Shown: positions 35,089-43,670, counted from the first letter of the stretch. The stretch is DNA of 64,000 bases from Rummeliibacillus pycnus_A (GCF_044359855.1 NZ_CP132291.1:3658001-3722000), one strand, 5' to 3'. The notes: generated by a model from the sequence alone, not told the origin. A program made the numbers and translations.

Positions 35089-36019
35089 AGAACAAATGAC
35101 AGTTTCTTCAAGGGATCATCATCATCTAGCGGTTTCTGTGTATGAACCATTAACAACAGCGAAGGGTCATATTCATATTCTACATGGTATGGCTGAGCAT
35201 CATGAACGATATGTTCCATTCGCTGAAATTTTAACAAATGCAGGATATTTAGTTTCAATGCATGATCATCGTGGTCATGGTAGAACTGCAAAACTAAATC
35301 AAGCGACAAAAGGATTTTTTAGTGAACAAAATGGTTTTGAAAAAGTAGTTGAGGATGTTAAGACTGTGACAAATGCAGTACGACAAAATCGGAATCTACC
35401 ACCTATGATTTTATTTGGACATAGTATGGGCTCGTTTATCGCGAGAAGATACACAGAATTATATAGCGCGGAACTGGATAAAGCGATTTACTGTGGATCA
35501 GGAGCTGTCGGCATTGAGCATTATGCTGGTGTAAATCTCGCAAAATATTTAGCAAAAATTAGAGGGAAAGCTGAAGAAAGTAGCGTTATGGATAAGCTTT
35601 CTTTTGGTAATTTTAATCATGCGATTCAAAAACCGGAAACGAAGTTTGATTGGTTATGTACAGATGCTAAAGAAGTAGAAAAATATATAGCAGATGAAGA
35701 CTGTGGTTTTATCTCTTCAAATCAATTTTATGTAGATTTTTTGCAAGGCATTATTACATTGTCAAAACGACAGGAAGTACAACGTATCCGGAATGATTTA
35801 CCTATACTACTTATTAGTGGCTCTGATGATCCAGTTGGTGGATTTACAAAGGGGATATGGCGTGTAGCAAAGCAAATGCAAAAATGCGGTTTACATGATG
35901 TTACCGTACAACTTTTTGAAGGTATGCGACATGAAATTTTAAACGAAACCAATAAAGAGCAAGTGTTTCAAACGATAATACAATGGTTGGAGAAAAAAGA
36001 ATGTTACAAAAAGAATTAG
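35081..36019 (+). CDS. Alpha/beta hydrolase (serine aminopeptidase / lysophospholipase type)
   Basis: A 312-residue alpha/beta hydrolase. The oxyanion motif HILHGMAEHHERY (residue 32 on) and the nucleophile elbow GHSMGS (LFGHSMGSFIARRY) are both present, with acidic residue and histidine expected at ISGSDDPVGG and EGMRHEIL. No signal peptide. It belongs to the monoacylglycerol lipase/lysophospholipase group and probably cleaves lysophospholipids or monoacylglycerols. ATG at 35081 overlaps glpD by eight bases and the 3' end overlaps miaA by 19 bases. A lipid-related role next to glpD is suggestive only. Confidence 0.85.
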   Translation: MNKEQMTVSSRDHHHLAVSVYEPLTTAKGHIHILHGMAEHHERYVPFAEILTNAGYLVSMHDHRGHGRTAKLNQATKGFFSEQNGFEKVVEDVKTVTNAVRQNRNLPPMILFGHSMGSFIARRYTELYSAELDKAIYCGSGAVGIEHYAGVNLAKYLAKIRGKAEESSVMDKLSFGNFNHAIQKPETKFDWLCTDAKEVEKYIADEDCGFISSNQFYVDFLQGIITLSKRQEVQRIRNDLPILLISGSDDPVGGFTKGIWRVAKQMQKCGLHDVTVQLFEGMRHEILNETNKEQVFQTIIQWLEKKECYKKN

Positions 36020-36918
36020 ATGTTATTGCAATAGTTGGTCCAACAGCTGTTGGAAAAACAGCACTAAGTATCGAACTAGCAAAGGCAATTGACGGTGAAA
36101 TTATTAATGGGGATTCGATGCAAGTTTATAAAGAACTAAATATCGGAACTGCTAAAATAACACCTGAAGAAATGGAAGGAATTCCGCATCACTTACTAGA
36201 TATAAAAGAACCTACTGATACCTTTTCTGTTGCAGATTATCAAAAACTAGTCCGTGCCAAAATTGACGAAATTCGAGCAAAAGGGAAATTTCCAATAATC
36301 ATTGGTGGAACTGGACTTTATATTCAAGCGGTGCTATTTGATTTTCGTTTTACAGAAGAGAAAATTGATGATACTGTGCGTCAAGCGTATTATCAAGAAT
36401 TGGCAAAAGTCGGTCCCGAAGCAATGCATGCAAAATTAGCAGCAGTTGACCCAAAAACAGCAGCAGAGATTCATCCAAATAATACAAGACGTGTTATTCG
36501 CGCATTAGAAATGGCTGAACACAGTGATATACAAAAATCTGATGTGGAACAGCATCTTGGAAATACCCCACTCTATAAGCATCGAATAGTCGGACTAAAT
36601 ATGGATAGAGAACTGTTATACAATCGGATTAATCAGCGAGTCGATATGATGATGGAAAAAGGTCTATTAGAGGAAGTGAAAGGTCTTTACAATAGAGGAA
36701 TTCGAGATGTGCAATCAATTAAAGCAATCGGCTATAAAGAGATTTATGCATATTTGGATGGTCGAGTATCTTTAGATGAAGCAATCGATCAATTAAAACA
36801 AAATTCACGTCGTTATGCCAAACGTCAACTTACTTATTTCAGAAATAAGATGGATATTGATTGGTATGATGCACAATTGGGTACAATAAAAATAATTGAT
36901 AATATTTTACAAAAATAA
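36001..36918 (+). CDS. miaA: tRNA dimethylallyltransferase MiaA
   Basis: A 305-residue enzyme that transfers a dimethylallyl group to A37 of UNN-decoding tRNAs, the substrate later used by MiaB (18408). The P-loop GPTAVGKTALS is at residues 13-23, followed by NGDSMQVYK with the catalytic aspartate and IGGTGLYI. ATG at 36001 with ggag 12 bases upstream is preferred to ATG at 35983. It overlaps the hydrolase by 19 bases and precedes hfq, the usual miaA-hfq order. Confidence 0.94.
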   Translation: MLQKELDVIAIVGPTAVGKTALSIELAKAIDGEIINGDSMQVYKELNIGTAKITPEEMEGIPHHLLDIKEPTDTFSVADYQKLVRAKIDEIRAKGKFPIIIGGTGLYIQAVLFDFRFTEEKIDDTVRQAYYQELAKVGPEAMHAKLAAVDPKTAAEIHPNNTRRVIRALEMAEHSDIQKSDVEQHLGNTPLYKHRIVGLNMDRELLYNRINQRVDMMMEKGLLEEVKGLYNRGIRDVQSIKAIGYKEIYAYLDGRVSLDEAIDQLKQNSRRYAKRQLTYFRNKMDIDWYDAQLGTIKIIDNILQK

Positions 36919-36978
36919 AGGAAATTCACTAGAAAAGGCGAATATACAATACTATTACAGAGGTTAAGGGGGATCTTC

Positions 36979-37206
36979 ATGAAATCAATGAATTTACAAG
37001 ATACGTATTTAAACCAATTACGTAAAAACGGTATTTTCGTTACCGTCTTCTTATTAAATGGCTTTCAGTTAAAAGGAACAATTCGTTCCTACGATAATTT
37101 TACTGTATTACTTGAAGTAGATGGCAAACAACATTTGATTTACAAACATGCGATATCAACATTTTCTCCATCAAAGTCTGTAGATTTACAACAAGAAGTT
37201 GAGTAA
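36979..37206 (+). CDS. hfq: RNA chaperone Hfq
   Basis: A 75-residue Sm-like RNA-binding protein. The Sm1 motif region (VTVFLLNGFQLKGTIRSYDNF) and the Sm2 motif YKHAIST are present. Length equals the Bacillus form, which has a short C-terminus. ATG at 36979 follows aaggggga; located 60 bases after miaA as usual. Followed by a hairpin terminator. Confidence 0.95.
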   Translation: MKSMNLQDTYLNQLRKNGIFVTVFLLNGFQLKGTIRSYDNFTVLLEVDGKQHLIYKHAISTFSPSKSVDLQQEVE

Positions 37207-37250
37207 TTCGCTATACCTTTTTTAAAGCATTATAGATTTTTGATCATGAG

Positions 37251-37290
37251 AAGCCGTTTCGTAACTAAATTTGTTATAGAATGGCTTTTT
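37251..37290 (+). terminator. Terminator after hfq
   Basis: AGCCGTTTCGTAAC (37252 on) pairs with GTTATAGAATGGCT, with mismatches and G-T pairs, then TTTTT. Confidence 0.65.
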
Positions 37291-37380
37291 ATTATACATG
37301 GAGGAGATTCTTTAAAAAAGTAGCTCAATTGCAAATCCCAATATATACTATAGATAGATTGAAAATGGAGGATTTAATGA

Positions 37381-37680
37381 ATGAAAACAATTACCCCTGA
37401 AGAAGTATTAGAAAAACTAGATGCAAACGAAGATTTACATATTGTTGATGTTCGTGAAGATGAAGAAGTAGCCAATGGTATTATTCCTGGTGCAATCCAC
37501 ATTCCTTTAGGTCAAATTCCTGAACGAATGGCTGAATTAGATCAAAACACACCATATATATTCGTGTGCCATGCTGGAGGTCGTAGTTTTAGTGCATGCT
37601 CTTATTTAGATGGACTAGGCTATGATGTAACAAATATGGAAGGCGGCATGAGTTCTTGGGAAGGGGAATTAGAATTCTAA
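37381..37680 (+). CDS. Rhodanese-like sulfurtransferase
   Basis: A 99-residue single-domain rhodanese. The active-site loop is CHAGGRS with the persulfide cysteine about residue 61, and DVREDEE and GHIP-type positions (GIIPGAIHIP) match the fold. It carries sulphane sulphur to unknown acceptors in the cytoplasm. ATG at 37381 follows aaaatggagg. Monocistronic: own upstream region and its own terminator. Specific name (e.g. a GlpE- or YqhL-type) cannot be settled. Confidence 0.85.
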   Translation: MKTITPEEVLEKLDANEDLHIVDVREDEEVANGIIPGAIHIPLGQIPERMAELDQNTPYIFVCHAGGRSFSACSYLDGLGYDVTNMEGGMSSWEGELEF

Positions 37681-37710
37681 TTCTACTTACTAATAATACT
37701 GGTATGCAAA

Positions 37711-37744
37711 ATGACGATCACCATTTGAGTGAATCGTCTTTTTG
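37711..37744 (+). terminator. Terminator after the rhodanese gene
   Basis: GACGATCAC (37713-37721) pairs with GTGAATCGTC (37729-37738, one bulged base), followed by a T-run. Confidence 0.75.
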
Positions 37745-37906
37745 TTTGCTCTTTTTGAAGAAATCAATAGTAATTCTAATAGAAGAGATTAAATCCGTAT
37801 TTTATTAAAACTAGACTTGAAGTGCCGAATAGAGACGAATAGTTGACGAATTAGAAAGAATTGATAAGATTAAATAGGACTTAATTTAGAAATGGAGTCG
37901 ATAGAG

Positions 37907-39157
37907 ATGGCATATGTGTCCAATTTAACAGAAGAAACTTTAGCCTTATCAAAAAAAATAGAGGAAAAAGTGAAACCTTATTTGAATCAAGCTGATGAAA
38001 TGGCTTTTTATAACCAACAAAAAGTGCTTTCTGCTTTTCGTAATAATAATGTTAGTGAAAGTCACTTTTATCCTTCAACTGGTTACGGCTATGATGACGA
38101 AGGTCGTGATAATTTAGAACGTGTATATGCCGAAACATTTGGTGCTGAAGCAGCAATAGTACGTCCACAAATAATTTCTGGTACACATGCGATTACGCTT
38201 AGTCTTTTTGGTGTTTTGCGCCCAGGAGATGAACTAATTTATGTGACTGGTCAACCTTACGATACATTACAATCTATCGTAGACGGCGGGGACAAAGATA
38301 CAGGCTCTTTGAAAGACTTCAACATTAGTTATCGACATGTTGACTTAATAGATGACCAAGATATTGACTGGGAAACTGTCAAAAAGGTAGTATCAAATAA
38401 AACGAAAGTAATTGCCATTCAACGTTCAAAAGGTTATGCAACAAGACCTTCGTTTACAATAGAACAAATCGCTCACATGATCAAAAAGATCCGTGCTATT
38501 AAAGAAGATGCCATTATTTTCGTAGACAATTGTTATGGTGAATTCGTCGATGCAGTAGAACCGACAGAACTGGGTGCTGATTTAATGGCAGGTTCTTTAA
38601 TTAAGAATCCTGGTGGTGGCCTTGCAAAAGTAGGTGGCTATATAGCTGGTAAAGCCAAATATGTTGAGCAATGTGCATATCGCATGACATCTCCTGGTAT
38701 CGGTGCAGAAGCAGGTCCTTCCTTAAATGCACTTACGGATATGTATCAAGGATTTTTCTTATCGCCACATGTTGTGGCACAAGCTTTAAAAGGTGCCATC
38801 TTTACAGCTGCCATTCTAGAAGAAATTGGAATGACGCCTGCCCCTCGTTATGATGCGAAACGTACAGACTTAATCCAATCTGTATCATTTAAAACAGCAG
38901 AACAAATGATTCAGTTCTGTCAATCTATTCAAGCAAACTCACCGGTCAATGCACATTTTGCTCCAGAACCGGCCCCAATGCCAGGTTACGAAGATGATGT
39001 GATTATGGCTGCAGGTACATTTGTACAAGGTGCAAGTATTGAGCTATCTGCTGATGGCCCTATTCGTCCACCTTATACTGCCTACGTACAAGGTGGCTTA
39101 ACATATGAGCATGTAAAGTATGCCATATTAAATGCTGTTCAAAATTTACAAAGCTGA
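37907..39157 (+). CDS. ynbB: PLP-dependent cystathionine gamma-synthase-like enzyme YnbB
   Basis: A 416-residue fold-type I pyridoxal-phosphate enzyme of the methionine gamma-lyase / aluminium-resistance (YnbB) family. The PLP lysine is probably in MAGSLIKNPGGGLAK, preceded by FVDNCYGE and RSKGYATRPS. Its substrate is not established; in B. subtilis ynbB lies before glnR-glnA, as here. ATG at 37907 is chosen because ggag at 37895-37898 is well placed; an in-frame ATG at 37892 is possible. No membrane segment. Confidence 0.85.
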   Translation: MAYVSNLTEETLALSKKIEEKVKPYLNQADEMAFYNQQKVLSAFRNNNVSESHFYPSTGYGYDDEGRDNLERVYAETFGAEAAIVRPQIISGTHAITLSLFGVLRPGDELIYVTGQPYDTLQSIVDGGDKDTGSLKDFNISYRHVDLIDDQDIDWETVKKVVSNKTKVIAIQRSKGYATRPSFTIEQIAHMIKKIRAIKEDAIIFVDNCYGEFVDAVEPTELGADLMAGSLIKNPGGGLAKVGGYIAGKAKYVEQCAYRMTSPGIGAEAGPSLNALTDMYQGFFLSPHVVAQALKGAIFTAAILEEIGMTPAPRYDAKRTDLIQSVSFKTAEQMIQFCQSIQANSPVNAHFAPEPAPMPGYEDDVIMAAGTFVQGASIELSADGPIRPPYTAYVQGGLTYEHVKYAILNAVQNLQS

Positions 39158-39175
39158 TTTAGCATGCTAGAAATA

Positions 39176-39340
39176 TTCTAGAACTATCTGACTTCACGCG
39201 CTAGACCCTTAAGGATACGTACCCGATAGCCGTTGCAGCAGGATGTCGCCGAACTTAGGCTATCTTCCTTGAAATAATTTCACTGTCGAAAACCGAAAGC
39301 TTTTGTGATTTTCAGGTCTGGATGAGGCGCTTCAGCATTT
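39176..39340. repeat. GC-rich intergenic element C
   Basis: About 165 bases of gene-free, higher-GC sequence between ynbB and glnR. CTTAGGCTATCTT at 39254-39266 is identical to the reverse complement of 15256-15268 and close to 20559-20571. CTTCACGCGCTAGACCCTT (39192-39210) resembles the reverse complement of 55292-55309. It begins with an inverted repeat around CTAGAAATATTCTAG and is followed by a terminator. Confidence 0.45.
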
Positions 39341-39347
39341 ATATTTT

Positions 39348-39379
39348 GCTCGTTAACTCAATGTTGACGGGCTTTTTTT
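39348..39379 (+). terminator. Terminator between ynbB/element C and glnR
   Basis: GCTCGTTAA (39348-39356) pairs with TTGACGGGC (39364-39372), with G-T pairs, followed by seven T residues. Confidence 0.75.
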
Positions 39380-39395
39380 AATAATTAAAAATAAA

Positions 39396-39446
39396 TGTAA
39401 GAAATCCTAACATCATATTGACAAGAAAACTAACATCGTGTATTAT
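39396..39446 (+). promoter_or_regulatory. glnRA promoter with two GlnR/TnrA sites
   Basis: TGTAAGAAATCCTAACA (39396-39412) fits TGTnAn7TnACA exactly. TGACAAGAAAACTAACA (39419-39435) fits with one change. The promoter is TTGACA (39418-39423), 17 bases, TATTAT (39441-39446), so the second site covers the promoter, as in B. subtilis glnRA. This predicts repression under nitrogen excess. Confidence 0.85.
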
Positions 39447-39475
39447 AAATCTTGTGAAAGGTAAGGTGAAGGGAA

Positions 39476-39859
39476 ATGAGTAAGGAAATACGTAAGACCA
39501 TGCCTTTACTACCGATCAGTATAGTCATGCAGCTAACTGATTTAAGCGCTCGCCAAATTCGTTATTACGAAGAACATGAGCTAATCACACCTGCAAGAAC
39601 GGAAGGTAATCGCCGGATGTTTTCATTGAATGATGTTGATGTTTTACTAGAAATTAAAGATTTGCTAGATCAAGGCATTAACATGGCAGGTATCAAGAAA
39701 GTCTTCGCAATGAAGAATGAGCCAGTATTGGCACAGCAAACTAAAACTGATATTACAGATGATGATTTAAGACGTATTCTAAGAGAAGAAATGCAACAAG
39801 CACAGAGAATGCAGAAATCCTCAATTCGTCAAGGTGATTTATCTCGATTCTTTTCATAA
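39476..39859 (+). CDS. glnR: Nitrogen regulator GlnR (MerR family)
   Basis: A 127-residue MerR-family repressor. The N-terminal helix-turn-helix and wing (TDLSARQIRYYEEHELITP ... GNRRMFS) are present. The C-terminal tail QGDLSRFFS is the autoinhibitory region known to be relieved by feedback-inhibited glutamine synthetase. It represses glnRA and other nitrogen genes. ATG at 39476 follows aaggtgaaggg. The two GlnR boxes upstream indicate autoregulation. glnA follows 49 bases later. Confidence 0.95.
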   Translation: MSKEIRKTMPLLPISIVMQLTDLSARQIRYYEEHELITPARTEGNRRMFSLNDVDVLLEIKDLLDQGINMAGIKKVFAMKNEPVLAQQTKTDITDDDLRRILREEMQQAQRMQKSSIRQGDLSRFFS

Positions 39860-39908
39860 GAGTCGAGTATTATAAAATTTATTGCATATTTATAGGAGAG
39901 TGATTAGT

Positions 39909-41243
39909 GTGGGAAAATACACAAAAGACGATATTCGTAAACTTGTAGAAGAAAAAGAAGTTAAATTTATTCGTTTACAATTCACAGATATCCTAGGTAC
40001 CATCAAAAACGTTGAAATTCCAGTAAGCCAATTAGAAAAAGCACTTGATAATAAAATGATGTTTGATGGTTCTTCAATCGAAGGTTTCGTACGTATTGAA
40101 GAATCTGATATGTACTTATATCCAGATTTAGATACTTTTATTGTATTCCCATGGACAACAGGCAAAGGTACTGTATGCCGTTTTATCTGTGATGTATACA
40201 AAGCTGATGGAACTCCTTTTGAAGGGGACCCACGTAACAACCTACGTCGCATTTTAGACCGTGCAAAAAAAATGGGCTACACAAGCTTCAACTTAGGACC
40301 TGAACCTGAATTCTTCTTATTTAAATTAGATGAAAAAGGCGAACCAACTCTTGAGTTAAATGACCACGGCGGTTACTTTGATTTAGCTCCAACAGATCTT
40401 GGTGAAAACTGCCGTCGTGATATCGTGCTTGAACTTGAAGAAATGGGCTTTGAAATTGAAGCATCTCACCATGAAGTAGCTCCAGGTCAACACGAAATTG
40501 ACTTCAAATATGCGGATGCAATTACTGCTTGTGATAACATTCAAACATTCAAATTGGTTGTAAAAACAATTGCCCGTAAACATGGTTTACACGCAACATT
40601 CATGCCAAAACCATTATTCGGTGTAAATGGTTCAGGTATGCACTGTAACGTTTCATTATTCAAAGGTAAAGAAAATGCTTTCTATGATGAATCAGCAGAT
40701 TTACAATTAAGCGAAACTGCTTATCAATTTATGGCAGGTGTATTAAAACACGTTAAAGGTTTCACTGCAGTAACTAACCCAACTGTAAACTCATTTAAAC
40801 GTTTAGTACCTGGTTATGAAGCACCTTGCTACATCGCATGGTCAGCTCAAAACCGTTCACCATTAATTCGTATTCCAGCTTCTCGTGGCCTATCTACTCG
40901 TATTGAAGTGCGCTCAGTTGACCCAGCTGCTAACCCATACTTAGCTATGGCAGTTATCTTAGAATCTGGTTTAAATGGTATCGAACAACAACTTACACCA
41001 CCTCCAGCAGTAGATCGTAACATTTATGTGATGAATGCTGAAGAACGTGCTGAAGCAGGTATCGGTAACTTACCAGCTAACTTAAATGATGCTCTTGCTG
41101 CTCTTGCAGAAGATAAAGTAATCCAAGATGCTCTTGGTTCTCATATCTATGCTAACTTCCGTGAAGCAAAAGAAATCGAATTCGATATGTTTAGAACTCA
41201 AGTACATCAATGGGAACGTGACCAATACATGAAAATGTATTAA
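39909..41243 (+). CDS. glnA: Glutamine synthetase type I
   Basis: A 444-residue GSI-alpha enzyme making glutamine from glutamate, ammonia and ATP. Signatures: FDGSSIEGF near the N-terminus, the metal motif NLGPEPEFFLF, the ATP-binding KPLFGVNGSGMH and NRSPLIRIPAS. It lacks the adenylylation region of GSI-beta, as in B. subtilis. GTG at 39909 with taggagagtg upstream is the start; length then equals the B. subtilis protein. Besides catalysis, it controls GlnR/TnrA through the feedback-inhibited form. Confidence 0.97.
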   Translation: MGKYTKDDIRKLVEEKEVKFIRLQFTDILGTIKNVEIPVSQLEKALDNKMMFDGSSIEGFVRIEESDMYLYPDLDTFIVFPWTTGKGTVCRFICDVYKADGTPFEGDPRNNLRRILDRAKKMGYTSFNLGPEPEFFLFKLDEKGEPTLELNDHGGYFDLAPTDLGENCRRDIVLELEEMGFEIEASHHEVAPGQHEIDFKYADAITACDNIQTFKLVVKTIARKHGLHATFMPKPLFGVNGSGMHCNVSLFKGKENAFYDESADLQLSETAYQFMAGVLKHVKGFTAVTNPTVNSFKRLVPGYEAPCYIAWSAQNRSPLIRIPASRGLSTRIEVRSVDPAANPYLAMAVILESGLNGIEQQLTPPPAVDRNIYVMNAEERAEAGIGNLPANLNDALAALAEDKVIQDALGSHIYANFREAKEIEFDMFRTQVHQWERDQYMKMY

Positions 41244-41248
41244 GATAT

Positions 41249-41282
41249 AAAGCGTTGGGGCTGTAAGCCTCAACGCTTTTTT
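41249..41282 (+). terminator. Intrinsic terminator after glnRA
   Basis: AAAGCGTTGGGGCT (41249-41262) pairs with AGCCTCAACGCTTT, short loop GTA, then T-run. Confidence 0.92.
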
Positions 41283-41284
41283 AT

Positions 41285-41342
41285 TTGCTCACGAAATATT
41301 AGTTCGTGGGCAATATTTTTATTTTATCCACGATTTGCCCAC
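41285..41342 (+). other. Overlapping alternative hairpins upstream of the secreted-protein gene
   Basis: TTGCTCACGAA (41285-41295) pairs perfectly except one G-T with TTCGTGGGCAA (41303-41313), followed by T-rich sequence. The same GTGGGCAA (41306-41313) can instead pair with TTGCCCAC (41335-41342), followed by an A/T-run. The three segments make mutually exclusive structures, as in attenuators, or may be two nearby degenerate terminators. The gap continues to 41508 with nothing else I can name except a ribosome site. Confidence 0.5.
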
Positions 41343-41508
41343 AAAAATTTTACGCTTTTTTAATTATTGATTTTCTTTTATGTACTCATCGAACTTATTT
41401 CATATAGCTAATTAAATTTGAATTTTTATAAACGATACTATACTATAGTGTCTATTCAATATGTAATGGATGATTTATACTAAATTAAAATAAATTAGGA
41501 GGAACATT

Positions 41509-42564
41509 ATGTTATTCAAAAAAACATTATTACTAGCATCAACAGCAATTTTAGGTTTATCTTTATTGACTGCAACACCAATTTTCAATGTAGAAGCAAA
41601 GACAACACAATCGAAAACAACTCAATCAATTCCATCTTTACCTTTTGTCAAATACGACACAAAACACATCAAGAATGGTCAAACTATTAAATACAAAGTC
41701 AAAGTAGGAACAAAAGACTACCTACTACCAAAATTCATGACAAGTAGCATTCTACCAGAGAATCAAAAACAAGACACAACAGAAAATACAAAAGTCAAAA
41801 TAACAGTAACCATAAAGAACTCAAAAGGAAAAGTAGTAAGCAAACCAACTGAAGTTTACTTATATCAGGGTGAATATGGAACAACAACACGTTCTAAAAT
41901 GGTAAAAGGAGAGTATATTGTAGAAATCAAAGCAGTTAAGGGATTACCAAAAGAGGGATTAGATATAGAATCGATGATAACTGATGCAGCTTATGGTACA
42001 GGAGTATGGCATAAACTTAATTCTTCCAAAGGAGACATTCTTCCTCAAGGAGTATCTACGGTCATAACACCTGCAATGGATGAATGGTTGGATGTGTATA
42101 TAAAAGGACCTGATGACCCTTACTATAATTGGGCAATGCCACCTGTCAATGGTGTAATTCCTGACCACCATTCTTATACCTTTACTGGGAAGAAAGTAGG
42201 GGCTTACCATATTAAAAATATAGTTAAACATGAGGATGACGGTCAACACTACGACTTACTTTATATCAAAGTCATCAAAGCAGTAACACCATCAAAATTA
42301 AAACTAGAAACACCTAAGACGACCTTCAAACCAACTGAAGCAGTTGCAATCAAAGCATCAGCTAAAGGTGGTTACTTACAATATAAATACACATATAAAG
42401 TAAGATACACAAATAAAGAGACTATAATCAAAGACTATTCTTCCTCAAAGTCAGCTTCATTTAAAGCACCGACAGAAAAAGGTGACTATACATTGACTTT
42501 ATATGTAAAACAAATCAATGGTGAAGAAATAGTAAAAACAAAGAAAGTAATAACAGTTAAATAG
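41509..42564 (+). CDS. Secreted protein of unknown function
   Basis: A 351-residue protein with a clear signal peptide (lysines, hydrophobic core LLLASTAILGLSLLTAT, likely cleaved after VEA near residue 30). The mature part is beta-rich and lysine/threonine rich. No membrane anchor or sortase motif is seen. The last 80 residues, LKLETPKTTFKPTEAVAIKA onward, resemble an Ig-like/bacterial surface repeat of the kind that reads 'tyrosine-rich strand domain'; the middle has no family I recognise. ATG at 41509 follows aggagg. Alone, with its own terminator; AT-rich codon choice slightly stronger than in neighbouring genes. Confidence 0.75.
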   Translation: MLFKKTLLLASTAILGLSLLTATPIFNVEAKTTQSKTTQSIPSLPFVKYDTKHIKNGQTIKYKVKVGTKDYLLPKFMTSSILPENQKQDTTENTKVKITVTIKNSKGKVVSKPTEVYLYQGEYGTTTRSKMVKGEYIVEIKAVKGLPKEGLDIESMITDAAYGTGVWHKLNSSKGDILPQGVSTVITPAMDEWLDVYIKGPDDPYYNWAMPPVNGVIPDHHSYTFTGKKVGAYHIKNIVKHEDDGQHYDLLYIKVIKAVTPSKLKLETPKTTFKPTEAVAIKASAKGGYLQYKYTYKVRYTNKETIIKDYSSSKSASFKAPTEKGDYTLTLYVKQINGEEIVKTKKVITVK

Positions 42565-42607
42565 TAAGGCACACAAAGAGAGCCGTCACAATTTATAGGT
42601 TTAAAAG

Positions 42608-42657
42608 AAAAAGGATAGATGAACAGGGAGAATTCCTTTATTCGTCTATCCTTTTTG
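42608..42657 (+). terminator. Terminator after the secreted-protein gene
   Basis: AAAAAGGATAGATGAA pairs with TTCGTCTATCCTTTTT (one G-T pair) across a 17-base loop, ending in T residues. Confidence 0.85.
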
Positions 42658-42724
42658 TACAACAAATGACCTCATTTACCACAACAATATTATTTTTTGT
42701 TGTTGAGCTAAAGCACACTTTAAT

Positions 42725-42853
42725 TTAATTGAATAAGATTTTTAAATCAGATTTTTGAAGTTTTAAATAACTGTCTAAAAATCCAATAACATATCCTAAT
42801 AAGCCAACAACTAAAATATCTTCACCACTCTTAAAAAATAGAAATCTAATCAT
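42725..42853 (-). CDS. Possible 42-residue hydrophobic small protein
   Basis: In the 300-base gap between two terminators, the minus strand encodes a 42-residue ORF starting MIRFLFFKSGEDIL and containing a hydrophobic segment (ILVVGLLGYVIGFL), ending ILFN. An in-frame TTG seven codons upstream would add NHTAKC. No convincing ribosome site precedes either start, so expression is doubtful; a remnant of a larger gene is equally possible. Confidence 0.3.
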   Translation of the reverse strand: MIRFLFFKSGEDILVVGLLGYVIGFLDSYLKLQKSDLKILFN

Positions 42854-42953
42854 ACATTTGGCAGTGTGATTCAAGCAGATGTTATATTGACTGCGTAACA
42901 AAAAAATCCGGAAATTATTTGATCTTAAACGTAAAAATCAAATAACTCAAAAT

Positions 42954-43002
42954 AAAAAAGCATTCAAATCTATTTAATTAGAATAGATTTGGATGCTTTT
43001 TC
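42954..43002 (-). terminator. Bidirectional terminator after lexA
   Basis: AAAAAGC-ATTCAAATCTATT pairs with AATAGATTTGGATGCTTTTT across TAATTAG, flanked by A- and T-runs; it can end lexA on the minus strand. Confidence 0.85.
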
Positions 43003-43012
43003 ATATGATTGA

Positions 43013-43627
43013 TTAGTGGACGTTACGATATAAACCAACCACTTTCCCAAGAACAGAGACACTTTCTACAATAATCGGGTCCATTGAAGAGTTTTCTGGT
43101 TGAAGTCGGAAAAAACCATCTTCTTTATAGAACCGTTTTACAGTAGCTTCATTTTCTTCTGTCATAGCGACAATAACATCACCGTTATTGGCTGTTGCTT
43201 GTTGTTTTACTATGACATAATCGCCGTCTAAAATACCGGCTTCAATCATAGATTCGCCCATGATTTCAAGCATGAAAATATGATCATCTGAAGTTCCATA
43301 ATAGTTTGGAATAGGGAAATATTCTTCTATATTTTCAATAGCTGTAATTGGCAGACCAGCAGTAACTTTTCCAACTAGTGGAACATGCATTACACCTTGT
43401 TTTGAAATATTATCTTGGTCCAAAATTTCTATTGCACGAGGTTTTGTTGGGTCGCGACGAATAAGTCCTTTGCTTTCAAGTCTATTTAAATGTCCGTGGA
43501 CAGTAGAACTTGATGCTAATCCAACTGCTTCGCCAATTTCTCGGACGGAAGGTGGGTATCCTTTTGTACGAACTTCTTCTTTAATAAATTCAAGTATATC
43601 TTCTTGTCTTTTCGATACTTTTTTCAA
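43013..43627 (-). CDS. lexA: SOS repressor LexA
   Basis: A 204-residue repressor-protease. The N-terminal winged helix (GYPPSVREIGEAVGLASS) is followed by the cleavage site VTAGLP and the S24 catalytic serine in MGESMIEAG and lysine in ATVKRFY. It binds SOS boxes and self-cleaves with RecA filaments. TTG at 43627-43625 with agaggtg six bases away is preferred to GTG at 43636; length then matches B. subtilis. Promoter on the minus strand: TTGCAT (43699-43694), 17 bases, TATACT (43676-43671). Divergent from yneA. Confidence 0.95.
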   Translation of the reverse strand: MKKVSKRQEDILEFIKEEVRTKGYPPSVREIGEAVGLASSSTVHGHLNRLESKGLIRRDPTKPRAIEILDQDNISKQGVMHVPLVGKVTAGLPITAIENIEEYFPIPNYYGTSDDHIFMLEIMGESMIEAGILDGDYVIVKQQATANNGDVIVAMTEENEATVKRFYKEDGFFRLQPENSSMDPIIVESVSVLGKVVGLYRNVH

Positions 43628-43670
43628 TCCATTCACCTCTTATCTTAGTATTCTTCTAATTGTTAAATTT

